Below the pieces are notes generated by a model. That model made no database searches, had not been told where the DNA came from, and saw only the letters and a list, made by a program, of their open reading frames with translations. A DNA stretch of 43,304 nucleotides from Bacteroides sp. (GTDB lineage Bacteria > Bacteroidota > Bacteroidia > Bacteroidales > Bacteroidaceae): assembly GCA_019416685.1 (NCBI GenBank), contig DXWV01000081.1:1-43304 (forward strand), given 5' to 3'. Positions within the stretch are counted from its first letter, which is position 1. Each line of letters begins with the position of its first letter. Both the position numbers and the translations under genes were made by a program. Of the stretch, positions 8,411-17,167 are shown piece after piece.

Positions 8411-11400
8411 TTATTCGGGGTAGTAAGTCGACACTTTATTATCGTGTAGATCTGTACCTCCATCAATGGTTACACTTCTTCGAAACTTATTTTCCTTTAT
8501 TGGTACAAAATTTAACCAACTCTGGTTGTCGCTGGTTACCGCATTCGATAATTTACTTTCTCCGTTTCCATTGAAAGCGGAAACTGCATACTCCACAATC
8601 TCTCTTCCAATATTAGTGTCTGTAAATTGGCTTTCGGAACCTTTGTATATTAGTTTGTATTCGCCATTCTTACTTCTTCTATACAATCTGTATTCATTGC
8701 ATCCAAGCACCTTTCCCCAATTCAAGGTATATTGGTTGTCTTCTTTTTTAAGCTTTAAGCCATCAGGGAAGTATGGTTTTTCTGAAGTAAAATATACCGG
8801 ATATATTACCGATGGTTTACTTCTGTTTTCTTTGTTTAGAGCATATACACGGACATAACCTTTTCTTTCGTTTGCTGTGGGTTTTATAAGGATCGAATTT
8901 TCCTTTTGTTCTTTATACAGTTTCCAGGTTTTTCCTTGGTCGGTACTGTATTCGTAGCGGTAACTCTGTGCGCTTTGTACAGGATATACCGAAAACCTAA
9001 CATGCCCTTTCTCATTTGAGGTATATTTTACTTGTGGCTGAACCAAATCGGGTAAACCTTTTGTCAGATTCCAGATATGTTTTCCTTTTGGGAAACGAAC
9101 AGTCATTTGGTTATTTTTTATAAATACTTTTTGTTTGATACCATCTATATAGAAAGATACTGAAACAGGTGCAGAGGCCCAGGAAAAGATAACCTCTTCA
9201 TCGTCCATGGAGTAAAACTCTCCTTTAATATTATCCGGGCTTGTGAATACTGCACTAAGTCCTGCATCCGTACTTTGTGGTCTGATTTCAAATTGGCTGT
9301 TTCCGATTTTGTTTCCGTGAAAAATTGCCATTTCTTGTTGTCCAGGTATATTCCGTATAAACCCCGCAGTTCCTGAGAATATAATGTTGTTTTCATCTAC
9401 ATCGATAGGCTTATCGATCCGGAATATATAATCTTCATTACCTTCGGGAGAAGTGATGATACATCCGTAGGGTTTTGCCGTATTTTTGTATCCTTTTTTG
9501 TGGGAAACGAATGTCAGGAAATCTCCTGTTCCGTCAAACCAGATTCCTTTTGTTCTGACTGCTGTAAGTTTTATAACATCCGGATTAGTATCCCAGAAAA
9601 CGTATCCGGGACCTCCGCCTTTTATGTTTTGCAATTCCGGAAAATCATCTTCCAAATGCGTAAACCAACTAAAACGACTTGCTATGTTCTGATTATATAC
9701 ATCGTCATAAATGAGGAAGTAATCGCTGCCCAACAGCATGATACTCCGGCTTTGATACTCCGGCCACGAATACTTGCTATCCTGCGATGCGGTGATTTCG
9801 GCAAATTGTCCAACGCCAAGGTTGTACATCGGACGTGTCAGTTCATTTCTGCCTATTGCCTTGAAGCGTTCATCTTTGAACACTCCAAAACCTGTCGACA
9901 TATCGGTATCCTGTAAACGCCGGTCGCCAATGTCTTCCTTATCGTTGTTACTGTACGATTTACCGTTAGCGTAAAAATAGATTGTACCGCAACCGCCTTC
10001 TCCTACAATTCCCCAACGGTAGTTAGGTCCATTATCCAATTGCCCTAAATGAATGGATAATTCATCATCTGTATTCACTCCGGCACGTAGCACAATTCCA
10101 TATCCGGTTATTTTGGTACTTTCTAATATGGGCGGTGTACCGGTATCTTTTGTGTCAAGTGGATACATAAGCTTGAAAGAATTGGCTTCCCTGCTATAAA
10201 TTTCTGTGTCCTCGTCTTCGGGGCGGGAAACATATCGTATGTTTTCAGATAACAGCGGATCATAGTTTTCCAGCTCTTTTCCTAAAAGCCAATATCCGTT
10301 TGGTGGCTGCCTTCTGATAGCATGTGCACCCTGCGGGGGAAGTATTCTGGATGGTGCCATTCCGGGAGTCACAACTCCCCAATATAGCATACCGTCTAAT
10401 CGTCCTTGCCCGTTTTTATAGAAATCCAGTGACTCACCATTGAAAGGAGCCGAAAGTGAATTGAGGACAAAAGAGCCTATCATGGCCATCTCCTTATTTG
10501 CCATCCGCTTTTTCCCATCCAGATAATGCTGCATAAGGTAATTAGCACGTAAAGAGGGTCTTAAATTTGCCCAAAGATAGGTACTTATGTTTTCTGTCCA
10601 TCTTCCTCCGATAGCATTCCATTCTTTCACATCGGGACGTACGTGATGTTGGGTGTTCAGATCGATATATTTCTCGAACATATCCGCCCATTCTGAAGCC
10701 TTCGGATGTGCCGGAAACAGGTATGATGCGAATGCCGGGACGGACTTTACATCACTAAGGAAATTCGGATGTCCGCTTAGCATGTGTTTCATTGGCATAT
10801 ATTCTTCACCGGCTGCAATGTAGGCATGTACTAAGAACATGGCGATCATTCGTTTCCTTTGGTCTTGGCTCATTTGTGGCATAAGTGTATTCATCATACA
10901 CACATATTCCTCATAAAACAGACGTGAAGATGTAGGTCCATATCCACTATTCTGACAAGGTCCACTCATTGCCAATTCGTTCGAAAAATGTCCATAGAAA
11001 AATCGTTGCTCGAATTCTTTAGGTGTCATGTTCTTATCATTTTCAAAAATGACTTTTTGTACAGGAAGTGAATCCGGATAAGTCAAACACCAGTTTTTTA
11101 CTACGTTCAGATCTAATGTACTATATCTATTTTGTAGGAATGAGTTATAAGATTGCTGCCCTATTGCAACTTTATAATGTGTCCCGTCGGGATTTGATAC
11201 TGGTTGTGTAAGTTTTTCCAGATTATTCATATGATCGATATCCTTTTGGTGCGGATAAAAACTCAAAGCAGAAGTACGTGTTCCGTTAATCAATGGGTAA
11301 GACCATTTTAATAAAGAATTGTTGTAGTATAATTTTATGCTTAATTCCTGTGTATCTATCCATATCGGATATTTGTAGCTGTTCCAACCTTCCAGGTCTT

Positions 11401-12394
11401 TTACGAATAGTCCGACGGATTGGTTGTCTTTTTCGTCCCAGAATACGGATGATGTGACGTTGGTTTCGGCAGGCCAGTTTCCGAAAATCCCTACTTCAAA
11501 TGGTATTTTTCCATCATTGGATACTGATTCTGTAATTCCATGGTGTGAGTTTAGCCTGGTCAGGTCGATTTTTTCCCAGTCATATCTCTCAAATCCCAGT
11601 GCATTTACTTTGGGACCACCATAAGGATGGTTAGGAGCTTGCCGATGGGCAGGTGAAAAATTACTCCACTCCATATTGAACGAGTAATGATTCGTTTCGG
11701 AGAAACCGCTCATTTCTTCTTTTAGTTCTATGAAGTCGTAGTTATGCACACATTTTACATACGCTTTGTACTTTTCGCCCGAAGAAAATGTGTACTGAAG
11801 TTCAAACTCAGCAAACAAATCGCCGGATGAAATTATTTTTGTCTCGAGTTTTATATCCGAGTGTTGCTTGATATTGAAAAACGATCTTCCGATCCATTCT
11901 TGCTTATCTTTAGATATGCTATAAACCGGACCAGATATATTTGCTCCATTTTGTGAAGCCGGTATCATTACAGAGAACTTATTCGTGGTAACCTGATAGT
12001 AATTTCTTTTTTTCTCAATATTTATGTTGTTGGTAGTTTGAGGTATTCCTTTTTGTAGTGTGAATACATATTTTTTCCCGGAGGGCAAGTCGGTCATAAA
12101 ATGTAGCCGGGCTTTTATGTTTCCTGATTCAAGTGTTTCGATATCCGATAATTGAAAAGGAATTCGATTGTTGGTTTCCTCGTTGATTAACACCAGTTCC
12201 GTTTGGGAAATGCGGCTATCAAGAATAATTTCATAGGTCAACAAGGTCGTTGGCCACCAATACAGAGGATGAGACAGATGGTCTTCGACTATGATTGTTG
12301 CTTTACCCTCTTTAAATAAGAGGGTATTGCCACTGGAGGCATGGGCCGATATAAGTATCAATATAAAAGTAACAATAGAAAAGAAGTGTTTCAT
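8411..12394 (-). CDS. Large secreted FN3-ended protein, candidate polysaccharide lyase
   Basis: The 1327-aa protein begins with a signal peptide (about residues 1-22). Regions in order: a beta-sandwich N-terminus (WWPTTLLTYEI, then LPSGKKYVFTL); an aromatic-rich region (YNSFLQNRYSTLDL, YEEYVCMMNTL) that looks helical, with histidine-containing HVRPDVKEWNAIGGRW and YWGVVTPGMAPSR; a second beta-rich region with IMLLGSDYFLIYDDV and SWFTHLEDDFPE, resembling the sandwich of heparinase II/III-type lyases; and finally an FN3 domain (NQYTLNWGKVLGCNEYRLY...VEYAVSAFNGNGESKLSNA). I do not recognise a named family with certainty. It is first in the operon, directly behind a strong promoter. The locus encodes GH105, which needs lyase products, but no other lyase, so this is the best lyase candidate by context. 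A glycoside hydrolase remains possible. Confidence 0.55.
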   Translation of the reverse strand: MKHFFSIVTFILILISAHASSGNTLLFKEGKATIIVEDHLSHPLYWWPTTLLTYEIILDSRISQTELVLINEETNNRIPFQLSDIETLESGNIKARLHFMTDLPSGKKYVFTLQKGIPQTTNNINIEKKRNYYQVTTNKFSVMIPASQNGANISGPVYSISKDKQEWIGRSFFNIKQHSDIKLETKIISSGDLFAEFELQYTFSSGEKYKAYVKCVHNYDFIELKEEMSGFSETNHYSFNMEWSNFSPAHRQAPNHPYGGPKVNALGFERYDWEKIDLTRLNSHHGITESVSNDGKIPFEVGIFGNWPAETNVTSSVFWDEKDNQSVGLFVKDLEGWNSYKYPIWIDTQELSIKLYYNNSLLKWSYPLINGTRTSALSFYPHQKDIDHMNNLEKLTQPVSNPDGTHYKVAIGQQSYNSFLQNRYSTLDLNVVKNWCLTYPDSLPVQKVIFENDKNMTPKEFEQRFFYGHFSNELAMSGPCQNSGYGPTSSRLFYEEYVCMMNTLMPQMSQDQRKRMIAMFLVHAYIAAGEEYMPMKHMLSGHPNFLSDVKSVPAFASYLFPAHPKASEWADMFEKYIDLNTQHHVRPDVKEWNAIGGRWTENISTYLWANLRPSLRANYLMQHYLDGKKRMANKEMAMIGSFVLNSLSAPFNGESLDFYKNGQGRLDGMLYWGVVTPGMAPSRILPPQGAHAIRRQPPNGYWLLGKELENYDPLLSENIRYVSRPEDEDTEIYSREANSFKLMYPLDTKDTGTPPILESTKITGYGIVLRAGVNTDDELSIHLGQLDNGPNYRWGIVGEGGCGTIYFYANGKSYSNNDKEDIGDRRLQDTDMSTGFGVFKDERFKAIGRNELTRPMYNLGVGQFAEITASQDSKYSWPEYQSRSIMLLGSDYFLIYDDVYNQNIASRFSWFTHLEDDFPELQNIKGGGPGYVFWDTNPDVIKLTAVRTKGIWFDGTGDFLTFVSHKKGYKNTAKPYGCIITSPEGNEDYIFRIDKPIDVDENNIIFSGTAGFIRNIPGQQEMAIFHGNKIGNSQFEIRPQSTDAGLSAVFTSPDNIKGEFYSMDDEEVIFSWASAPVSVSFYIDGIKQKVFIKNNQMTVRFPKGKHIWNLTKGLPDLVQPQVKYTSNEKGHVRFSVYPVQSAQSYRYEYSTDQGKTWKLYKEQKENSILIKPTANERKGYVRVYALNKENRSKPSVIYPVYFTSEKPYFPDGLKLKKEDNQYTLNWGKVLGCNEYRLYRRSKNGEYKLIYKGSESQFTDTNIGREIVEYAVSAFNGNGESKLSNAVTSDNQSWLNFVPIKENKFRRSVTIDGGTDLHDNKVSTYYPE

Positions 12395-12478
12395 CGGTAT
12401 TATATTATTAAAAGATATGCTGAAAAATTGAATTTGTTACAAATTTAGGTGTTTAATTGTTTTTCGACTTAAATAAAA

Positions 12479-12510
12479 CAAATATAAAGTATATACAAAA
12501 AGGAGGCAAA
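12479..12510 (-). promoter_or_regulatory. Bacteroidota promoter of the six-gene minus operon
   Basis: On the minus strand, TTTG (12510 to 12507) is followed after exactly 20 bp by TATATTTG (12486 to 12479). This matches the -33 TTTG / -7 TAnnTTTG consensus of Bacteroides. Transcription would start near 12470-12475, leaving a leader of about 80 nt before the ATG at 12394. Confidence 0.65.
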
Positions 12511-12592
12511 ATGTGAACAATAAATTTATAAATCTGAATAACAGTGTGTTATATGTGGTGGACGAATTAATCGGCCTTGTAAAATTATGTCG

Positions 12593-12629
12593 TTTGACAT
12601 TTTTTGCATGAAAAAAAAACATATATTTG
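12593..12629 (+). promoter_or_regulatory. Promoter-like element upstream of GH31
   Basis: TTTG (12593-12596) and TATATTTG (12622-12629) form a -33/-7-like pair with a long 25-bp spacer holding a G-A9-C tract. A closer TTTG at 12603-12606 would leave only 15 bp. The -7 element is perfect but the spacing is not ideal, so use of this site may need an activator. The leader to the GH31 ATG would be about 195 nt. Confidence 0.4.
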
Positions 12630-12668
12630 CGCTGATCTTTCATATAAAAGATGCTTGGCTGACTTTGC

Positions 12669-12700
12669 TATCGTGCCTAACTTATAAGGTAGGCACGATA
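12669..12700. promoter_or_regulatory. Perfect 11-bp inverted repeat in the GH31 leader
   Basis: TATCGTGCCTA (12669-12679) and TAGGCACGATA (12690-12700) are exact reverse complements around a 10-nt loop. No T-run follows on either strand, so it is not a typical terminator. It could be a regulator-binding palindrome or an RNA leader hairpin. Confidence 0.5.
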
Positions 12701-12829
12701 AAAATATAAATACCATGTTTAGATAAGGATTGGACAAATCCAGTTATACTATGATAAAAAAAACTCTTTTTCAGATGAAGAAAAGAATAAGCCAGTCTGT
12801 TAAGTATCAATCACAATAAATAATAAATT

Positions 12830-15421
12830 ATGAGTAAGTCTTTTGGAGTCAAATTGATTTTGGTATTATTTTTAATACTATTAGTAAATGTTACACACGC
12901 AAAACATGTTGGTTTTGCTGCACCCGATGCCATTGTTATCTCCAATGAAGTTCGTTTTACTATACTAACATCGGGTACCATCCGAATGGAGTGGGATAGT
13001 TTGTCTCATTTTAACGATGATGCTTCTTTTATTTTTATAAACCGGAATCTGCCAGTACCGCAATACACTAAAAAAGAAAAAGGTGGATGGCTTATCATCA
13101 CGACAGACAAACTGGAGTTGAAATATAAAATCAATTCTGGAAAATTTACAGATAAAAATTTGCAGATAAAATACCTGGATAAGATTGATACCTTCTTATG
13201 GAGGCCGGGAATGAAGCAAAAAAATAATTTGAAAGGGACTTCGCGTACTTTGGATGCTCATGATGGTGAAACCCATATTCATTCGCCGGAAGGCAGTAAT
13301 AAACTGCAACTGGAAGATGGTTTGCTGGCGACTGATGGCTGGACTATTATTGATGATTCGCAATCACTTTTGTTTGATGATAGCGATTGGGCATGGGTAA
13401 AAGAACGAGAACAAAAGAACAGCCAGGATTGGTATTTTTTTGGATATGGGAAAAATTATAAATCTGTTTTGTACGATTATAGCCTTATTGCAGGTAAAGT
13501 ACCACTTCCTCCCCGTTATGCTTTTGGGTATTGGTGGTCTCGTTTTTGGAGTTACTCTGATAATGAACTGAGAGAATTGGTTCATAATTTTGAGAAATAT
13601 GACATCCCTTTGGATGTGTTGGTAGTTGATATGAATTGGCATTATACGGATAGTCTTTATATTGCTCCTAAAGATGAGTTTGGGGAAAGGGCACATTGGA
13701 CCGGATGGACATGGAACAAACGATTATTTCCCAATCCTGATAAGTTTTTATCATGGGTAAAAAGTAAGAACTTGCAAACAACTTTGAATCTTCATCCTGC
13801 ATCCGGGATTGCTCCTTACGAGGCCCCATATAAAGATTTTGCAAAAAAGATGAAATTTGATATTTCGCTAAATAGAAATATTCCTTTCGAAGGTTCAAAT
13901 AAGGAATTTATGAAAACCTTGTTTGATGTAGTGTTGCATCCAATGGAAAAGGAAGGCGTTGATTTCTGGTGGATCGACTGGCAGCAGTGGATCTATGATA
14001 AGAAAATAAAGACATTGAATAATACGTGGTGGATTAATTATGTGTTTTTCTCGAATATGGAACGAAACTCCGAAAAACGTCCGCTGATATATCATCGGTG
14101 GGGCGGATTGGGCAATCACCGTTATCAGATCGGATTTTCGGGAGATGCTATCATTTCTTGGAAATCGTTAACTTATCAACCCTATTTCACAAATTCGGCA
14201 TCAAATGTATTGTATGGTTATTGGAGTCATGATATAGGTGGGCATACATTCAGAACGGACAACGATCATAAAACAGCAGGGAACAACTACCTGGAACCGG
14301 AACTTTTTACCCGCTGGATGCAATATGGTGCTTTGAGTCCTATTTTTAGAACACATTCTACGAAGAATTCTGTTCTTAATAAGGAATTATGGAACTTCAG
14401 AGGTGAATATTCCGATGCATTATTGGCCAGTATTCATTTAAGGTATCAGCTGGTGCCCTATATTTATACGATGGCGAGAAAAAACTATGACGAAGGCATA
14501 TCTTTGTGTCGTCCGATGTATTACGATTATCCCCGTCATGAAAATTCGTATCGGTATAAGACTCAGTATATGTTTGGTGATGATATTTTAGTAGCTCCTA
14601 TAGGTGAAGCTATGATTGACGGTAAATCTACTGTAAAGGTTTGGTTACCGGAGGGTGATAACTGGTTCGAATGGCATACCGGAACAATGCTTTCAGGTGG
14701 GCAAGAGGTTTCCCGTGAGTTCACAATAGAGGAATATCCTATTTATATCAAAGCCGGAGCTATTATTCCGATGTATATGGGTGCTAAAAATTTATCGGTT
14801 GAGCCGGAAAATATGATGCTTGGAGTTTTTGCCCATTCTAATGACGAATGTTTTATCTATGAAGATGCAGGCGATAGCAAAGATTACGATAAATCATTTT
14901 CTAAAACAGAAGTAAGGTCTACGTATAATGACAGAATCCAGACCCTCACCGTTTATCCGCGCCAAGGTGAATATAAAGGTATGCCTGCAAATAAGAAATA
15001 CACGATCAAACTTTATGGAGTGGAGATACCCGAAAAAATATTAGTCAATGGGCATGAAATCAATTACTCATTGAGTCCTCAGGAAAATACCTGGGCTTAT
15101 ATTGGTAAAGACTTATCTGTGGAAATTTATCTTCCCCTAACCAATTGTAATAATGTGCAATGTGTCAGTGTTTATTATAATAAACAGAAGGAAACAGATG
15201 TAAATAGAGGATTTGTCAAACAATTCAGGGAATGCGGGAAGTTAGTGACAAAGATGAAATACAAAAATGCACGTTGGGAAACGACGGATATTATAGGTCT
15301 CTGTGAATCTACCAATTTGATTATACAATATGAACCTGAGAAGTTTTATGAACATATCCAATCGTTTGAAGAAAATATCGGCGAAGCTTATAAGCAGTTA
15401 AATACGCTGTTGAATGAATAA
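12830..15421 (+). CDS. GH31 alpha-glycosidase (glucosidase/xylosidase type)
   Basis: The 863-aa protein has a signal peptide (ending about residue 24, THAK). It has the GH31 order: an N-terminal beta-sandwich, a TIM barrel from about residue 220 (PPRYAFGYWWSRFWSYSDNE, LDVLVVDMNWHYTD), and C-terminal beta domains. The nucleophile is D383 in FWWIDWQQW and the acid/base is D439 in GFSGDAIISW. The substrate-binding HDIGGH motif follows, then the MFGDDILVAPI block. GH31 enzymes are retaining and remove alpha-glucose, alpha-xylose or alpha-galactose. The non-canonical WIDWQQW in place of WIDMNE places it away from the classic glucosidases, so I leave specificity open. It is transcribed away from the minus operon and lies upstream of the membrane regulator-like gene. 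Confidence 0.93.
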   Translation: MSKSFGVKLILVLFLILLVNVTHAKHVGFAAPDAIVISNEVRFTILTSGTIRMEWDSLSHFNDDASFIFINRNLPVPQYTKKEKGGWLIITTDKLELKYKINSGKFTDKNLQIKYLDKIDTFLWRPGMKQKNNLKGTSRTLDAHDGETHIHSPEGSNKLQLEDGLLATDGWTIIDDSQSLLFDDSDWAWVKEREQKNSQDWYFFGYGKNYKSVLYDYSLIAGKVPLPPRYAFGYWWSRFWSYSDNELRELVHNFEKYDIPLDVLVVDMNWHYTDSLYIAPKDEFGERAHWTGWTWNKRLFPNPDKFLSWVKSKNLQTTLNLHPASGIAPYEAPYKDFAKKMKFDISLNRNIPFEGSNKEFMKTLFDVVLHPMEKEGVDFWWIDWQQWIYDKKIKTLNNTWWINYVFFSNMERNSEKRPLIYHRWGGLGNHRYQIGFSGDAIISWKSLTYQPYFTNSASNVLYGYWSHDIGGHTFRTDNDHKTAGNNYLEPELFTRWMQYGALSPIFRTHSTKNSVLNKELWNFRGEYSDALLASIHLRYQLVPYIYTMARKNYDEGISLCRPMYYDYPRHENSYRYKTQYMFGDDILVAPIGEAMIDGKSTVKVWLPEGDNWFEWHTGTMLSGGQEVSREFTIEEYPIYIKAGAIIPMYMGAKNLSVEPENMMLGVFAHSNDECFIYEDAGDSKDYDKSFSKTEVRSTYNDRIQTLTVYPRQGEYKGMPANKKYTIKLYGVEIPEKILVNGHEINYSLSPQENTWAYIGKDLSVEIYLPLTNCNNVQCVSVYYNKQKETDVNRGFVKQFRECGKLVTKMKYKNARWETTDIIGLCESTNLIIQYEPEKFYEHIQSFEENIGEAYKQLNTLLNE

Positions 15422-15484
15422 TAAATTCCGGGGCGGTTTGTAATTTAATGAAATAGATGTAACAGCATTTATTTGGCTTGTTTG

Positions 15485-15515
15485 TTGCTTGGAACTCGAA
15501 AAACAATTATCTTTG
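15485..15515 (+). promoter_or_regulatory. Promoter of the membrane regulator-like gene
   Basis: TTG (15485-15487) and TATCTTTG (15508-15515) are 20 bp apart, matching the Bacteroidota -33/-7 consensus. Transcription would start about 15 bp before the ATG at 15539. This supports that ATG over the in-frame TTG at 15473, which lies upstream of the promoter. Confidence 0.55.
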
Positions 15516-15538
15516 AAAAAAATAAGATTTCTAATAGT

Positions 15539-16915
15539 ATGAACGAAGTAAAGGGACAAGGGTATGTAAAGGAAATAATCGAGGAATATAATATTCGGTT
15601 AAAATCTTGGGGACATTCTGATACATGGAATCTTAATCAATTCAAGACATTGGAGAACATGCTTCTTGAAGTTACCCGAATAAACGTAAATGCCAATACC
15701 TTAAAGCGATTTTTCCAGCAACGAACGAGCAATCCGCAGTTAGCAACCAAAGAAGCACTTTGTATTTTCCTCGGATATAAAGGATATACGGACTTTGTTA
15801 TGAAAAAAACAAAGCAAGAGGCGGTTGATCTCATACCGGAAGAAAATGATGAGGAACAAGATACCGAAAACCTTGAAAAAGAACAAACTGCATCCGGGAA
15901 AAATAGAATCGGTCAATATTCAAAAGGAATATCCAACCATATAAAGAGACGGAATAAGCGTTATTTTTATATGGTGTTGTTTTTTATGATTATTATCGCC
16001 GGGTATTTCCTTTATAAATATAAATTAAAGGATATATATATCGATTATTTGATTTCAAAGATCGAGTTTTCAGTATCACGGGTCAGAGGGACATCGCCTT
16101 TAACAGTAACGTTTTCATACGATATTCCTTCTCCGGTTTTCGATGAAATAACGATTGTATATAAAGAAGCTAACGGTGATATATTGGAAAGGAAGCTGTT
16201 AAAAGGTTCACATTCAGTGAATACAACTTATATTTATGAAGGAGAAAGTTTTTGTTATTTAAAGTATAAAGATAAAGAGATAAGAAAGATTTTATTGCAA
16301 AGCCGTAAATCAGGATGGTCTGTATCCGTAAGGGAGGAACGAAAAAATATATATAAAACTTTCCCTATTAGCCAGGCACTAAACGATGATGGTTATGTTA
16401 GTCTACCATTTGATAGCATTCCGTTAGATGCTCAATCTAACCATATATTTGTCAGCTATATATTTTATAAGGAAAATTTGGTGAATGGCGACAATTTTAT
16501 TTTTGAGGCAAAAGTTCGTAATTCTGCAAAGGAATACGCAATACCTTGTGGTGATATTATGATGTACATAAGTTCGGATACTGGAGTACATGGTTTTGCT
16601 ATGAACGAAAATTGTTATGCTTATATTAAGTTTGTCAGTGGAGAGAACGAAATCAAGGGAGATCAGTATAGTTTGCAGCAATTCGATTTTAATCCTTCGC
16701 AGTGGCACGTAATGAAGATAAAGGTAATTGATAAAAAAACAACATTCTATGTAGACGGAAAGGCTGTGCTCAATATGGGGTATAACAACTTGCTCGGATT
16801 TGCTAATGAGCTTATTCTACGATTTAAAGGTTGTGGGGCCGTCGACTGGGTAAAAATATCCAAGCCTGATGGGGAATTAGTGTATGAAGAAAATTTTAAT
16901 GAAGAGCTTCATTAA
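15539..16915 (+). CDS. Putative one-polypeptide transmembrane glycan sensor/regulator
   Basis: I choose the ATG at 15539 (458 aa), because a TTG at 15473 precedes the promoter and would add an unlikely 22 residues. Residues 1 to about 90 are cytoplasmic and resemble a DNA-binding-like domain common in Bacteroidota (NVNANTLKRFFQQR, then ATKEALCIFLGYKGYTDF). An acidic, charged linker follows. One membrane span lies at about 142-163, preceded by RRNKR, so the C-terminus should be periplasmic. That part holds a PKD-like beta domain (about 180-260, GTSPLTVTFSYD) and a concanavalin-A/LamG-like sandwich (about 280-455: FIFEAKVRN, WHVMKIKV, TTFYVDGKAVL). Sensing of a glycan outside and DNA binding inside is inferred from this architecture. 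No histidine kinase, response regulator or sigma domain is seen. It has its own promoter and terminator. Confidence 0.65.
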   Translation: MNEVKGQGYVKEIIEEYNIRLKSWGHSDTWNLNQFKTLENMLLEVTRINVNANTLKRFFQQRTSNPQLATKEALCIFLGYKGYTDFVMKKTKQEAVDLIPEENDEEQDTENLEKEQTASGKNRIGQYSKGISNHIKRRNKRYFYMVLFFMIIIAGYFLYKYKLKDIYIDYLISKIEFSVSRVRGTSPLTVTFSYDIPSPVFDEITIVYKEANGDILERKLLKGSHSVNTTYIYEGESFCYLKYKDKEIRKILLQSRKSGWSVSVREERKNIYKTFPISQALNDDGYVSLPFDSIPLDAQSNHIFVSYIFYKENLVNGDNFIFEAKVRNSAKEYAIPCGDIMMYISSDTGVHGFAMNENCYAYIKFVSGENEIKGDQYSLQQFDFNPSQWHVMKIKVIDKKTTFYVDGKAVLNMGYNNLLGFANELILRFKGCGAVDWVKISKPDGELVYEENFNEELH

Positions 16916-16955
16916 CTGCAATAACTTAAAATAGCATATTAATAAATATACTTAT

Positions 16956-16990
16956 AAAAGGAGGTCATTTAATTATGATCTCCTTTTTTT
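16956..16990 (+). terminator. Rho-independent terminator after the regulator-like gene
   Basis: AAAAGGAGGTCAT (16956-16968) pairs over 13 bp, with one G-U, with ATGATCTCCTTTT (16975-16987) around a 6-nt loop. A run of seven T (16984-16990) ends it. It closes the GH31/regulator segment. Confidence 0.9.
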
Positions 16991-17077
16991 GTTTGTAAGA
17001 TATTGATTTTTAATTCAATATGTTTTTGTTCGTATTTTGTTTGTACTTTATCTTCATTTTATGGGTATTTAGAAGGT

Positions 17078-17106
17078 TTTGCAATGACGCAGGGCAATTA
17101 CTTTTG
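17078..17106 (+). promoter_or_regulatory. Promoter of the GH105 - clan-A - GH2 operon
   Basis: TTTG (17078-17081) and TACTTTTG (17099-17106) are separated by 17 bp, within the range reported for Bacteroidota -33/-7 promoters. The start site would fall near 17113, about 55 nt before the GH105 ATG. Confidence 0.5.
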
Positions 17107-17167
17107 CAAATAACCTAACAGATGTATTAGTTATCTTGAATTATTTAAATTAATATTCTACTACCAT

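Larger units (their letters stand above)
12395..12829. other. Divergent regulatory region between the minus operon and GH31
   Basis: This 435-bp AT-rich stretch has no convincing gene. It contains a minus-strand promoter (12479-12510), a plus-strand promoter-like pair (12593-12629) and an 11-bp perfect hairpin (12669-12700) in the predicted GH31 leader. Confidence 0.7.

Noticed and set aside
12437..12643. Minus-strand ORF of 68 codons in the divergent control region
   Set aside because: It covers the minus-strand promoter and the plus-strand promoter-like element and is composed of AT-rich, low-complexity codons; it resembles no known protein.
15473..15538. TTG-initiated N-terminal extension of the regulator-like protein
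   Set aside because: The promoter element at 15485-15515 lies inside it and an ATG at 15539 follows at a suitable distance, so the extension would not be transcribed.
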